DNA from: an uncultured Alphaproteobacteria bacterium
GTDB taxonomy: Bacteria > Pseudomonadota > Alphaproteobacteria > HIMB59
Assembly: GCA_902522585.1 (NCBI GenBank)
Contig: CABYWI010000009.1
Coordinates: 1 to 32,059, forward strand
Reading direction: 5' to 3'
DNA length: 32,059 bases
Part shown: positions 23,256 through 30,822 of the stretch, one piece after another
How the letters are laid out: each line of letters begins with the position of its first letter
Position numbering within the stretch: position 1 is the first letter of the stretch
The notes under the pieces: generated by a model
What the model was told of the DNA's origin: nothing
Database searches by the model: none
What the model saw: the letters and a program-made list of their open reading frames with translations, nothing else
Program-made: the position numbers and the translations under genes

Positions 23256-23965
23256 TTGATTGGCAGTCCTATGGACCTATTTATACAGTTGCTCCTGGAA
23301 TAAAAAAAATTGGAGAATTGCCAATTATTGAATTTGATGAAGAAGAAAATCGTTATTTAAATTTAAAAAGAAAAGCAAAAGAGAATATATACTTTGACGA
23401 AATGTATACACCTGATCACGATCAGATCATTTGTAAAAAAATTCAATCTATCCTCTCCAAGGAGCATCCTTCAAAAATGATATCTTTTAATAATTTTCAA
23501 GAATTGGGATTTTCTATACAAGAGGATCTAGCTGTTTTTCATCGAAGTAATAAATTAATCGCCCTTCATGTCTCTTTTCCATCTGGCTGGATACCTAAAG
23601 AAAAAATTGGTTTAAACTTTGCTGCTATTCACCAGCCAGTTCCTGGGATGGAGTCTTTTCTAAAAAATCAGCAAAAGTATGTTTCAATGATGGTAGAAGC
23701 AACGACACCTATTATTCGTTATGTGTGGGGAGAACATTATGGATATTTTCTATGTAAAGAAGAACCTCTACCTAACTCCACAAAAGTTATGCATACCGAA
23801 AGACAAACTTTTGTGGGAATTCCTGAAGCTGACTTAGGTTTATTTTTAATCAGAAAAAAAGTAATGCTCTATTCCGATACCTCAGATGATTTCAAAAAAT
23901 GGTATCAAGGTCAGCTAAAATCAATGAACTCAGAGCAAAAAGCTTATAAGACTGAAGATGGGTAA
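23252..23965 (+). CDS. DUF3445 / haem-dependent oxidative N-demethylase-like protein
   Basis: Matches DUF3445, whose characterised member is the haem-binding subunit of an oxidative N-demethylase acting on methylamines. The 237-residue core includes LGFSIQEDLAVFHRSNKLIALHV, FPSGWIPKEKIGLNFAAIHQPVPGM and MHTERQTFVGIPEADLGLFLIR, the family's conserved blocks. I chose the ATG at 23252, which overlaps the TauE stop, over an in-frame upstream start at 23150 whose extra 34 residues are just the other frame of tauE. The other demethylase subunits are not present, so the substrate is open; single-subunit alphaproteobacterial homologues are common. Confidence 0.8.
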   Translation: MIDWQSYGPIYTVAPGIKKIGELPIIEFDEEENRYLNLKRKAKENIYFDEMYTPDHDQIICKKIQSILSKEHPSKMISFNNFQELGFSIQEDLAVFHRSNKLIALHVSFPSGWIPKEKIGLNFAAIHQPVPGMESFLKNQQKYVSMMVEATTPIIRYVWGEHYGYFLCKEEPLPNSTKVMHTERQTFVGIPEADLGLFLIRKKVMLYSDTSDDFKKWYQGQLKSMNSEQKAYKTEDG

Positions 23966-23974
23966 GTCGACACT

Positions 23975-24012
23975 ACTGATCGAAAAAAAATATTTTTATA
24001 AAAATAATCAGT
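23975..24012. terminator. Possible bidirectional terminator between converging genes
   Basis: ACTGAT (23975-23980) pairs with ATCAGT (24007-24012); an inner AAAAATATTTTT tract can pair as well, and TTTT follows. It sits between the DUF3445 stop and the stop of the converging small gene. The stem is short and AT-rich, so this is a weak call. Confidence 0.35.
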
Positions 24013-24013
24013 T

Positions 24014-24199
24014 TTAAGTTTCCTGATTATCCTCAGGTGATGCATTAGGATTAGTTAAACGCTCTAATTCAGCCAATTCTTCAGCTTCTTTTTTAGCCTC
24101 TCTCTTGGCTTTTTTAGCTGCTAACTTCTCTTGGCGCTTGCGTTCTTTTTCCATTGCACGCTCACCCGCTTTAGATTTATAGTCGAAGTGAAGTCCCAT
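24014..24199 (-). CDS. Small charged helical protein, unknown
   Basis: A 61-residue protein I do not recognise. After MGLHFDYKSKAG it becomes a continuous, highly charged helix (about 14-48) built of Lys/Glu/Ala repeats such as KLAAKKAKREAKKEAEELAELERL, ending in an acidic, disordered tail. It has no cysteine, signal peptide or membrane segment. It could be a small coiled-coil or nucleic-acid-associated protein. Short start-to-promoter distance and the clean stop support it as a real gene. It lies between the DUF3445 gene and the dipeptidase. Confidence 0.65.
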   Translation of the reverse strand: MGLHFDYKSKAGERAMEKERKRQEKLAAKKAKREAKKEAEELAELERLTNPNASPEDNQET

Positions 24200-24205
24200 A
24201 AAAAA

Positions 24206-24214
24206 ATTATAGCA
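24206..24214 (-). promoter_or_regulatory. Extended -10 promoter element of the small gene
   Basis: On the minus strand TGCTATAAT is a perfect extended -10 (TG-N-TATAAT). It ends 6 bases before the ATG at 24199, so transcription would begin at about the start codon and the mRNA would be leaderless. No good -35 is present, as is usual for extended -10 promoters. Confidence 0.55.
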
Positions 24215-24250
24215 TATTAAATTTAAGACTAAAGTTTCAGATTGAATTTT

Positions 24251-25324
24251 TTATATCAAAGTTCTTTTAATGAGAGATAGCCAATTTTGATGACAAAGTT
24301 TTTTCATTAAATCTTCACTAAATCCTTGATTAACCATTAATTTAATTAAAAGTCTCATCCCCAAGACACTAGATAGTTTCTTCGGCATCATAGCGCCATC
24401 AAAATCTGAGCCAAATCCAACACATTCTTCTCCCAAATAATCTATAAAATATTTAAAGTGATCAACTATTAATTGAATATCAGTCTCTGCAATCATTTTC
24501 CCATCAGGCCTTAAAAAAGCTGGAGCAAAGTTTACTCCAACCATTCCTTTAGTTTCTTTAATTGCATCAAGTTGTTTATTCGTTAAGTTTCTGGTATGAG
24601 GACATAGTTGATGGGCATTGCTATGAGTTGCCACTAAAGGATTGTGAGAGTGTTTGGCTATATCCCAAAAACCTTTTTCATTTAAGTGAGAGTTATCAAC
24701 TATGATTTTTAAATCATTACAATGTTTAATTAACTCAACTCCTTTACTTGTAAGTCCTTTCCCTGTATCAGGCGAATGAGGAAATGCAAAAGGAACCCCT
24801 TCTCCAAAAATAGTTGGTCGCGACCATACGGGTCCAATCGAACGAAGGCCTGATCGATAAAGCGCCTCTAAATTATAAAAATTATCATCAATACACTCTG
24901 CTCCCTCAATGTGCATTAAAATAGAAAGGCTTCTTTGTTGAAAGTTTTTTTCCAAATCTGAGCCAGAAAGACAGATTTTAACTTTTCCTTGAGAGTGTTT
25001 TTCGATTTGAGATAAAAGAGATATTTTTCTTATCACAATAGGTAGAGCTTGGTCGCTACCGATTAAGTCAGGTAAAGGTAAGGAATATTCATCCTTTTCC
25101 ATATCGTCATAGCGAATAGGTTTATCACTACTACTAACTTCAGCTTCAGGTGAAGGAACATAAATTGCAAAAAAACCCCCTCTAAAATCTACTTCTTCCA
25201 TTCGAGGTAAATCTAAATGACCCTCATTATCTCCTAAGAGAAAATCTTTATGAGCATTGATTTTATTTTTTAAAAATAAACGAAAGAGGACATCGTTATG
25301 GCCATCAAAAATAGAATAATTCAT
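24251..25324 (-). CDS. Membrane dipeptidase (peptidase M19 family)
   Basis: A zinc-dependent dipeptidase of the M19 (renal dipeptidase) family, 357 residues. The metal-binding motifs are IFDGHNDV (His9, Asp11), LMHIEGAEC (bridging Glu near 140), VATHSNAHQLCPHTRN, and VGFGSDFDGAM near the C-terminus, in the expected order. No signal peptide is visible, so it is probably cytosolic. It should hydrolyse dipeptides, possibly including D-amino-acid-containing ones. Together with the amino-acid transporters nearby it fits peptide scavenging. It is transcribed away from the two small genes at 25510. Confidence 0.92.
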   Translation of the reverse strand: MNYSIFDGHNDVLFRLFLKNKINAHKDFLLGDNEGHLDLPRMEEVDFRGGFFAIYVPSPEAEVSSSDKPIRYDDMEKDEYSLPLPDLIGSDQALPIVIRKISLLSQIEKHSQGKVKICLSGSDLEKNFQQRSLSILMHIEGAECIDDNFYNLEALYRSGLRSIGPVWSRPTIFGEGVPFAFPHSPDTGKGLTSKGVELIKHCNDLKIIVDNSHLNEKGFWDIAKHSHNPLVATHSNAHQLCPHTRNLTNKQLDAIKETKGMVGVNFAPAFLRPDGKMIAETDIQLIVDHFKYFIDYLGEECVGFGSDFDGAMMPKKLSSVLGMRLLIKLMVNQGFSEDLMKKLCHQNWLSLIKRTLI

Positions 25325-25478
25325 TTAAATTTCATAATAACATTTTGTAGTTGTGACCATATAGGAAAAGTTTAATGTTCGCTCGATGGATTTGGCTACT
25401 TTTTTCTCTTTAGATTGCTTGTGGTCTCATAAAGAGACATTAGCTGTTCTATTTTAGCAAAAGTAAATTTTTTTTTTG

Positions 25479-25494
25479 AGCATATAAATATGCT
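25479..25494. repeat. Inverted repeat upstream of the small-protein pair
   Basis: AGCATAT and ATATGCT are perfect 7-base arms separated by AA, ending 15 bases before the ATG at 25510 and just before its GAAAGG ribosome site. A ten-base T run precedes it. It may be an operator or an AT-rich hairpin shielding the ribosome site. Confidence 0.4.
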
Positions 25495-25509
25495 TGAAAG
25501 GAAAACAAT

Positions 25510-25701
25510 ATGAATAAATCATTCGCATTTACTGGAAAATCAATCAATTTTTGGCTTGGTCTTTTCAACTTTATTACAACTACAAAAGAAGATGGAATTG
25601 AGAACTTTTGCAAAACTGAATATGGCACTGATTGGCAGTGGGCATATTCTCACTATCAAAAGAATAAATCATTCCCATCACCGCTAAAACAAGCTGCTTA
25701 A
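25510..25701 (+). CDS. Small protein of unknown function, paired with a DUF3563-like gene
   Basis: A 63-residue protein that I do not recognise. It contains a short hydrophobic aromatic stretch (FWLGLFNFITTT, about 14-25) followed by a tryptophan-rich segment TEYGTDWQWAYSHYQKNK and a short tail. GAAAGG lies 8 bases upstream of the ATG. The stop overlaps the next start (TAATG), so both small proteins are translationally coupled, and the pair may act together. Its single hydrophobic stretch is too short for a confident membrane call. Confidence 0.6.
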   Translation: MNKSFAFTGKSINFWLGLFNFITTTKEDGIENFCKTEYGTDWQWAYSHYQKNKSFPSPLKQAA

Positions 25702-25865
25702 TGAATAGTATTTTCAAAACTCTTCAACAAGTGATCCTGATTAAAAAGGAGAAAGACTCAAAAATTCTCAATCGAGATGAGTTATATCTTGCAGGATCAG
25801 CAGACTTGTTTGATTTAGAGCGTCGACAAAAAGAGATCGATACTCGTTTTACAAGAAAATTTTAA
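25701..25865 (+). CDS. DUF3563-like small protein
   Basis: A 54-residue frame that begins inside the previous stop codon (TAATG). It has the DUF3563 pattern: an N-terminal amphipathic stretch, then DELYLAGSADLFDLERRQKEID near residues 26-47, compared with the family's YLA.S.DL.DLERR..ELD. The family's function is not known; members are small proteins common in proteobacteria. It ends 3 bases before a strong GC-rich hairpin. Coupling with the upstream 63-residue gene indicates a two-gene operon. Confidence 0.75.
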   Translation: MNSIFKTLQQVILIKKEKDSKILNRDELYLAGSADLFDLERRQKEIDTRFTRKF

Positions 25866-25868
25866 AGA

Positions 25869-25891
25869 GCCCTTTTCTGAAAAGAAAGGGC
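25869..25891. terminator. Rho-independent terminator-like hairpin shared by converging operons
   Basis: GCCCTTTTCT (25869-25878) and AAGAAAGGGC (25882-25891) form a stem with one mismatch and a G-T pair near a 3-base loop. It lies between the DUF3563-like gene and the stop of the RhtB gene, so it can serve both directions. The tails are only moderately T-rich. Confidence 0.6.
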
Positions 25892-25893
25892 CT

Positions 25894-26520
25894 TTAGCCC
25901 AATAACCAAATCTCCACAGCCACAAAAATAAATAATCCAGAAAAGATTAAATTTACGATATTTTTAGGTCTGCTAAAGTAATTTGAAAATTTCTTCAACC
26001 CAAAAAAATGACCAATAATAGAGTAATTCATTGCCGAAATAAAAAAAGACCCAATCGAAAAAATTAAAGCTATTTGAAAGGTTAAATTCTCACTGAATTT
26101 GATTGTTGCTAAGGCTGACCAAAAAGCAAAAGCCTTGGGATTAGTGTAGGCAACGATGATAGCTTTTCGCATACTGTAGAAGAAGTTTTTTTCATTAGTC
26201 GATTTAATTAATTCATTTTGAGAGTTGAAATATTGCTTTCCAATTTGGTAAGCCAAATAAAGCATGTAAGCACTAGCCAATACTTTTAGAGCATAAAAAC
26301 CCCAACCCATTAATTGAGAGATTAAAAAGGATATTCCGGTAGTAGCTAATAAACACCAAGTAAATGATCCAATAGCAGTTCCTATGGCAGCTCCCCAAAT
26401 TTGATATTTGTTTCCACCCATGCCCACTGAGGCAACAAAAAAAGTATTTGGTCCTGGAAGGAAAACAGCAAAATAAAATACGATCCAGCCCGAAAGAAGA
26501 GCTATAAATATTTCATACAT
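25894..26520 (-). CDS. LysE/RhtB family amino-acid exporter
   Basis: A 208-residue inner-membrane exporter of the RhtB/LysE superfamily with about six helices. The N-terminal FAVFLPGPNTFFVASVGMGGNKYQIWGAAIGTAIGS is the RhtB signature; the middle AYTNPKAFAFWSAL carries the conserved Asn-Pro-Lys. Such proteins export homoserine, threonine, leucine or related amino acids. It is the last gene of the aap operon, only 13 bases after aapP, so an uptake system and an exporter are cotranscribed. The hairpin at 25869-25891 follows its stop. Confidence 0.88.
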   Translation of the reverse strand: MYEIFIALLSGWIVFYFAVFLPGPNTFFVASVGMGGNKYQIWGAAIGTAIGSFTWCLLATTGISFLISQLMGWGFYALKVLASAYMLYLAYQIGKQYFNSQNELIKSTNEKNFFYSMRKAIIVAYTNPKAFAFWSALATIKFSENLTFQIALIFSIGSFFISAMNYSIIGHFFGLKKFSNYFSRPKNIVNLIFSGLFIFVAVEIWLLG

Positions 26521-26533
26521 CTAAAAAAGATTT

Positions 26534-27274
26534 TTAGTGATTTAAAATTTGGCTTAGGAAAAGTTTTGTTCTGTCGCTTTTAGGGTTATTAAAAAATTCT
26601 TCTGGTTTTGCTTGCTCTACTATACGTCCTTCATCCATAAATATCATTTGATCAGCTACAGTCTTCGCAAAACCCATTTCGTGCGTCACCACCAACATAG
26701 TCATACCCTCTTCTGCTAATTGGATCATCACATCTAAAACTTCTTTAATCATTTCAGGATCAAGAGCAGAAGTAGGCTCATCAAATAGCATAATGTCTGG
26801 GTTCATCGCAAGAGATCTCGCAATAGCAACACGCTGTTGCTGACCGCCTGATAATTGCCCAGGAAACTTTTCAGCCTGTTCAGGAATTTTTACCTTTTCT
26901 AAGTAAGACATGGAGATTTCTTCAGCTTCTTTTTTAGGCATTTTTTTAACCCAAATTGGAGCCAAAGAAATATTATCCAAAACTGATAAGTGAGGAAAAA
27001 GATTAAACTGCTGAAAAACCATTCCAACGTTTTTTCTAATTAAATCAATATTTTTGAGGTCATTCGTAAGCTCAGTTCCATGAACTACTATTTTGCCTTC
27101 TTGATGTGCTTCAAGACGATTAATACAGCGGATCATAGTCGATTTACCGGAGCCACTAGGGCCACAAATCACAATTTTTTGGCCTTTCTCAACAGATAAA
27201 TCAACATCTTTGAGAACATGAAAGTCGTCATACCACTTGTTGACTTTTTCTAACTGGATTACTTGCTCTGACAT
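26534..27274 (-). CDS. aapP: General L-amino acid ABC transporter ATP-binding protein AapP
   Basis: The ATPase of a polar amino-acid importer, 246 residues, normal for the GlnQ/AapP group. Walker A is GPSGSGKS (38-45), the Q-loop is FQQFNLFPH, the ABC signature is LSGGQQQR (141-148), Walker B is IMLFDEP (161-167), and the switch histidine lies in VVTHEMGFA. It follows aapM with a single base between. It energises AapQ and AapM, and may also power the orphan permease at 19742-20482, an inference. Confidence 0.95.
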   Translation of the reverse strand: MSEQVIQLEKVNKWYDDFHVLKDVDLSVEKGQKIVICGPSGSGKSTMIRCINRLEAHQEGKIVVHGTELTNDLKNIDLIRKNVGMVFQQFNLFPHLSVLDNISLAPIWVKKMPKKEAEEISMSYLEKVKIPEQAEKFPGQLSGGQQQRVAIARSLAMNPDIMLFDEPTSALDPEMIKEVLDVMIQLAEEGMTMLVVTHEMGFAKTVADQMIFMDEGRIVEQAKPEEFFNNPKSDRTKLFLSQILNH

Positions 27275-27275
27275 T

Positions 27276-28388
27276 TTAAATATTATCCGTCTTCAATTTC
27301 TTTTCTAAATATAAACTATACCTAGACATACCAAAGCAGAATATAAAGAAAACTAGAGAAATAAAAACATAAACCTCATAGTATAATTTAGTCCAAGTCA
27401 TATCTGCTAAAGCTGCTCTACCTATTCCCAGTAAATCAAAGAGACCAATAATCAATACTAGTGATGTATCCTTAAATAGACCAATACAAGTATTAACAAT
27501 TGGAGGTATAGCAATCTTCAAAGCTTGAGGTAAAACAATTTTTCTAGTGGTTTGCCAATAACTTAAACCCAAAGATTGAGCTGCCTCTACTTGACCTCGA
27601 GGTATTGCCTGTAAACCTCCTCTTATTGCTTCTGCCATATAAGCTGATTGGAACAAGGTAACTGCAACCAAGGCTCTTAATAAATTATCTGGGTTAACGC
27701 CATCAGGAAGAAATAATGGGAGCATTACATTTGCAGTGAATAGTAAAGTGATCAAAGGGACGCCGCGAATGAATTCAATAAAAACAACACAAAGAGATTT
27801 AATAATTGGCATCTTCGATCGTCTACCTAACGCCAGAAGAATGCTTAAGGGGAAGGCCAAACCTATACCAGTAACTCCTAAAAAAAGTGTTACTAAAAGA
27901 CCGCCCCACTTATTTGTTCCTACAACACTTAAACCAGGTCCACCATAAAGCATGAAATAAGCAAGGAAGGGATAAACAAATGTAAAATAAATAAAATATT
28001 TACGAAATGGGATTTTATCAAAAAGGATACCAATTATTGCTAGGGGTAAAAGAGCGTAAACTAAATTTACTCTCCAAGCTTCTTCAATGGGGTAAAGACC
28101 ATACATAAACTGATCCCATCGAGCATAAATAATAGCCCAACAAGCTCCATATTCTCCAGGCATGATATTCTTTGAGCACAGTCCACGATCAGTAATTAAT
28201 TCACCCTGAAAATTATATCTAAAATCAGCCGCAAAGATGGCCCAATTCAAACAAAAACTTCCAACCTGATAAATAAAAATGAGCGCAATAATAGTTAAAA
28301 GTGTATTGACCCAAGATGAAAATAGATTTCTAAATAACCAGTTGTAGTACTTGTTGTGCGAAATATTTTGAATTGCAGAAGTGCTCAT
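27276..28388 (-). CDS. aapM: General L-amino acid ABC transporter permease AapM
   Basis: The second permease subunit of the Aap (amino-acid permease) importer, 370 residues with about eight helices. A long N-terminal half, with a large periplasmic loop carrying two cysteines ([15 protein letters not shown]), precedes the permease core, as in Rhizobium AapM. The core has [15 protein letters not shown] and the ATPase-contact loop [22 protein letters not shown]. The start overlaps the aapQ stop by 4 bases (ATGA). Confidence 0.94.
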   Translation of the reverse strand: MSTSAIQNISHNKYYNWLFRNLFSSWVNTLLTIIALIFIYQVGSFCLNWAIFAADFRYNFQGELITDRGLCSKNIMPGEYGACWAIIYARWDQFMYGLYPIEEAWRVNLVYALLPLAIIGILFDKIPFRKYFIYFTFVYPFLAYFMLYGGPGLSVVGTNKWGGLLVTLFLGVTGIGLAFPLSILLALGRRSKMPIIKSLCVVFIEFIRGVPLITLLFTANVMLPLFLPDGVNPDNLLRALVAVTLFQSAYMAEAIRGGLQAIPRGQVEAAQSLGLSYWQTTRKIVLPQALKIAIPPIVNTCIGLFKDTSLVLIIGLFDLLGIGRAALADMTWTKLYYEVYVFISLVFFIFCFGMSRYSLYLEKKLKTDNI

Positions 28389-29554
28389 GCGTTACCCTTA
28401 AATTGGACAGATTTATTATAAATATTCATAAAAAAGGAAATGGTTAAACTAATAGTTAAATAAGTTAGCATGACAATTAACATAATTTCTATTGCTCTTC
28501 CTGTTTGGTTCAGTGAAATACCTCCAAACCCATGAACTAAATCAGCATATCCAATTGCTATACCTAGTGAAGAATTTTTAGTTAAATTTAAATATTGAGA
28601 TGTCAGTGGAGGAATAATAACTCTGAGCGCTTGAGGAATGATAATTAATCTCATAATTAAATTACTCTTTAAACCTAAAGCTTGAGAAGCCTCTCTTTGT
28701 CCCTTAGAAACAGAAATAATTCCTGACCTTACTGTCTCAGAAATAAATGCAGCAGTATAAATTGATAAACCAAAAAGCATTCCTAAAAATTCTGGACGGA
28801 TGACCATACCACCTTTGAAATTAAATCCTTTTAATACTGGGCTATCAAATTCTAAGGGCATGCCCATGATGTAATAGAAAATTATTGGGGTAAAAATAAT
28901 TATTGCACTATTTATTAAAAAAATTGGGTATTGTTTTCCAGTAGATTCTTGCTTGTTTTTTAAAAATCTTTTTAAAAAAAAGGAAATTGCGATTGCGATA
29001 ACTAAGCTCCAAATAACAATAGAAAATCCATCTTTGAATATTGGCTGAGGAGAATACAATCCTCTATTAGTTAAATAAAAATTATCAAATAAAACAATTG
29101 CCTGTTTAATTTTTGGAAGATGTAAAAGAATACTGTAGTAGAGAATTATTTGGACAAGAACAGGAACGTTTCTTGTAAACTCGACGTAAACATAGGCAAT
29201 GTTGCGAAATAACCAATTACTAGAGAGGCGAATAACACCAACTAAAAATCCGATGATTGTTGCTAAAAAACATCCACAAACAGCAATCATAAGAGTATTT
29301 AATAATCCAACAAAATAAGCTCTTAAATGAGTATCCTCACTTGTAAAAGGAATTAAACGAATACTAATATCGTAACCTGCGGCTACATGTAAAAAATCAA
29401 ATCCTGAACTAATACCTCTTTTCTCAAGGTTATATGCTGTTTGTTGAGCTATTAGATAGATAAGTGAAGCAAAAAGACCAATTACGAGAGTTTGAATAAG
29501 AAGTGATCTTGATTTTTCATCAAAAATTAACCTTCTAAGAAAATTGGCCTGCAT
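28385..29554 (-). CDS. aapQ: General L-amino acid ABC transporter permease AapQ
   Basis: The first permease subunit of the Aap importer, 389 residues and about eight helices. N-terminal FDFLHVAAGYDISIRLIPF and YFVGLLNTLMIAVCGCFLATIIG are typical AapQ segments; the core carries YVEFTRNVPVLVQI and EASQALGLKSNLIMRLIIIPQA (ATPase contact). It is separated from aapJ by 53 bases containing a strong hairpin, which may set the binding protein and membrane subunits at different levels. AAGGA lies upstream of the start. Confidence 0.94.
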   Translation of the reverse strand: MQANFLRRLIFDEKSRSLLIQTLVIGLFASLIYLIAQQTAYNLEKRGISSGFDFLHVAAGYDISIRLIPFTSEDTHLRAYFVGLLNTLMIAVCGCFLATIIGFLVGVIRLSSNWLFRNIAYVYVEFTRNVPVLVQIILYYSILLHLPKIKQAIVLFDNFYLTNRGLYSPQPIFKDGFSIVIWSLVIAIAISFFLKRFLKNKQESTGKQYPIFLINSAIIIFTPIIFYYIMGMPLEFDSPVLKGFNFKGGMVIRPEFLGMLFGLSIYTAAFISETVRSGIISVSKGQREASQALGLKSNLIMRLIIIPQALRVIIPPLTSQYLNLTKNSSLGIAIGYADLVHGFGGISLNQTGRAIEIMLIVMLTYLTISLTISFFMNIYNKSVQFKGNA

Positions 29555-29574
29555 TTGTGGAGTCCTTAGTTTAA

Positions 29575-29599
29575 GGGTATGGGCATAAAGCCCATACCC
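29575..29599 (-). terminator. Intercistronic hairpin between aapJ and aapQ
   Basis: GGGTATGGGC (29575-29584) and GCCCATACCC (29590-29599) form a perfect 10-base stem with a 5-base loop. It follows the aapJ stop by 8 bases. The tail toward aapQ is not T-rich (TTAAACTAAGG), so it is more likely a partial terminator or an mRNA-3'-end stabiliser than a full stop. Confidence 0.7.
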
Positions 29600-29607
29600 A
29601 ATTTATT

Positions 29608-30621
29608 TTATCTGAATGGAGGTGCGTAAAGAATACCACCATCACTGTATAGAGCGTTCAAACCTCTTTGAATGTTAATTGGTGTGTTAGGACCAATATG
29701 TTTTTCAAAGCTCTCAGAGTAGTTACCTACTTGAGTTAGGATGTTAGCAGCCCAATCGTCTGAAAGACCAAGCTGAGCACCGTAACCAGCTTCAACACCT
29801 AAAAGTCTCAGAACTTCTGGATTTTTAGAACCCTTCATTGCTTCAACATTACCTGAGTTGATACCTAGCTCTTCACCAATGATCATTGCATTAAGTGACC
29901 ATCTAACTACGTCAGCCCACTCACTATCATTACCTCTAACTGCAGGGCCTAAAGGCTCTTTAGAAATAATTTCTGGTAAAACTACGTGAGCAGATGGATC
30001 TGGATAACCAGCTCTACTTGCATATAAACCTGATGCGTCTGTTGTATAAACGTCACAACGACCAGCTGTATACGCAGCATCAGCTTCTGAGTTAGTTTCT
30101 ACAGGAACTGATTCATAGCTCATGCTATTTGCTTTAAAGAAGTCAGCAAGGTTCATTTCAGTTGTTGTACCAACCTGAATACATACTGATGCACCATCTA
30201 ATTCCATAGCGCTTGATACACCAAGACTTTTGTTAACCATAAAGCCTTGACCATCATAGTAGTTAACACCAACGAACTCTAAACCAAGATCAACGTCTCT
30301 TGATAAAGTCCAAGTTGTGTTTCTTGAAAGCATATCAATTTCACCTGATTGAAGAACAGTGAAACGTACTTTTGATGTAGTAGGTACAAATTCTACAGCA
30401 GTAGAATCGCCGAATACAGCAGCTGCAACAGCACGACATACATCAACGTCAATACCTTCCCATACACCAGCATCATTTGGATTACCAAAACCAGCAAGAC
30501 CAGTGTTGGAACCACACATTAATTTTCCTCTGTCTTTAACAGTATCTAACGTACCAGCAAAAGCTGATGAAAGACCTAATGTTAAAACAAGAGATACAAA
30601 TAAAGACTTAATTTTTGTCAT
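29608..30621 (-). CDS. aapJ: General L-amino acid ABC transporter substrate-binding protein AapJ
   Basis: The periplasmic binding protein of the broad-specificity amino-acid importer, 337 residues. A signal peptide spans 1-22 (MTKIKSLFVSLVLTLGLSSA, cleavage after AFA). The mature part has DTVKDRGKLMCGSNTGLAGF, EGIDVDVCRAVAAAVFGD, FTVLQSGEIDMLSRNTTWTLSRD and the C-terminal GYGAQLGLSDDWAANILTQVGNYSE, all typical of AapJ. I start it at the ATG at 30619-30621, with AGGAGG 6 bases upstream, not at an in-frame ATG 33 bases further up. Codons are richer in G/C than those of its neighbours, consistent with high expression. Confidence 0.96.
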   Translation of the reverse strand: MTKIKSLFVSLVLTLGLSSAFAGTLDTVKDRGKLMCGSNTGLAGFGNPNDAGVWEGIDVDVCRAVAAAVFGDSTAVEFVPTTSKVRFTVLQSGEIDMLSRNTTWTLSRDVDLGLEFVGVNYYDGQGFMVNKSLGVSSAMELDGASVCIQVGTTTEMNLADFFKANSMSYESVPVETNSEADAAYTAGRCDVYTTDASGLYASRAGYPDPSAHVVLPEIISKEPLGPAVRGNDSEWADVVRWSLNAMIIGEELGINSGNVEAMKGSKNPEVLRLLGVEAGYGAQLGLSDDWAANILTQVGNYSESFEKHIGPNTPINIQRGLNALYSDGGILYAPPFR

Positions 30622-30631
30622 TATTTTCCTC

Positions 30632-30681
30632 CTTATAATTATAAGCTTGAGCAATATAGACTATTCTGGAGCAGATATGAA
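30632..30681 (-). promoter_or_regulatory. aapJ promoter candidate and leader palindrome
   Basis: On the minus strand TTCATA (30681-30676), a 17-base spacer and TATATT (30658-30653) give a weak but plausible promoter, starting near 30646. The mRNA would then begin with CTTATAATTATAAG (30645-30632), a perfect 14-base palindrome that runs into AGGAGG, the ribosome site. The palindrome might be an operator or a small hairpin at the 5' end. Confidence 0.4.
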
Positions 30682-30693
30682 GTTAAACAGGCA

Positions 30694-30822
30694 TTAATTT
30701 ATCATTTTTTTTATATTTTCAGCTATTTTTTTGCTAATCAATGCTATTCCCTTGGAGTTTGGGTGCTTTACATCAGATTGATTCAAGCCCGCATTCAAAG
30801 TAACGTCCTCTATACGTAATAA
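30694..30822 (-). pseudogene. Orphaned C-terminal tail of a GDSL/TesA-type esterase
   Basis: Directly after the stop codon of the ugd-like gene, in the same frame, 42 codons read on to a TAA at 30694-30696. They encode LRIEDVTLNAGLNQSDVKHP, then NSKGIALISKKIAENIKKM. This is the end of an SGNH/GDSL hydrolase such as TesA-type arylesterase: DVKHPNSKG corresponds to block V (D-x-x-H-P-N-x-x-G) with the catalytic Asp and His, followed by the C-terminal helix. There is no start codon or N-terminal part, so it cannot be expressed as a functional enzyme. It looks like the remainder after a recombination or insertion that put the ugd-like gene in place of the first three quarters. Confidence 0.75.

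Noticed and set aside
23000..24000. Possible CRISPR or phage elements across the right half
   Set aside because: No spaced direct repeats, no integrase, transposase or terminal repeats were seen; transport and housekeeping genes fill the region.
30359..30697. 112-codon open frame antisense to the start of aapJ
   Set aside because: It overlaps the aapJ coding sequence and its promoter; the product is low-complexity and has no family features.
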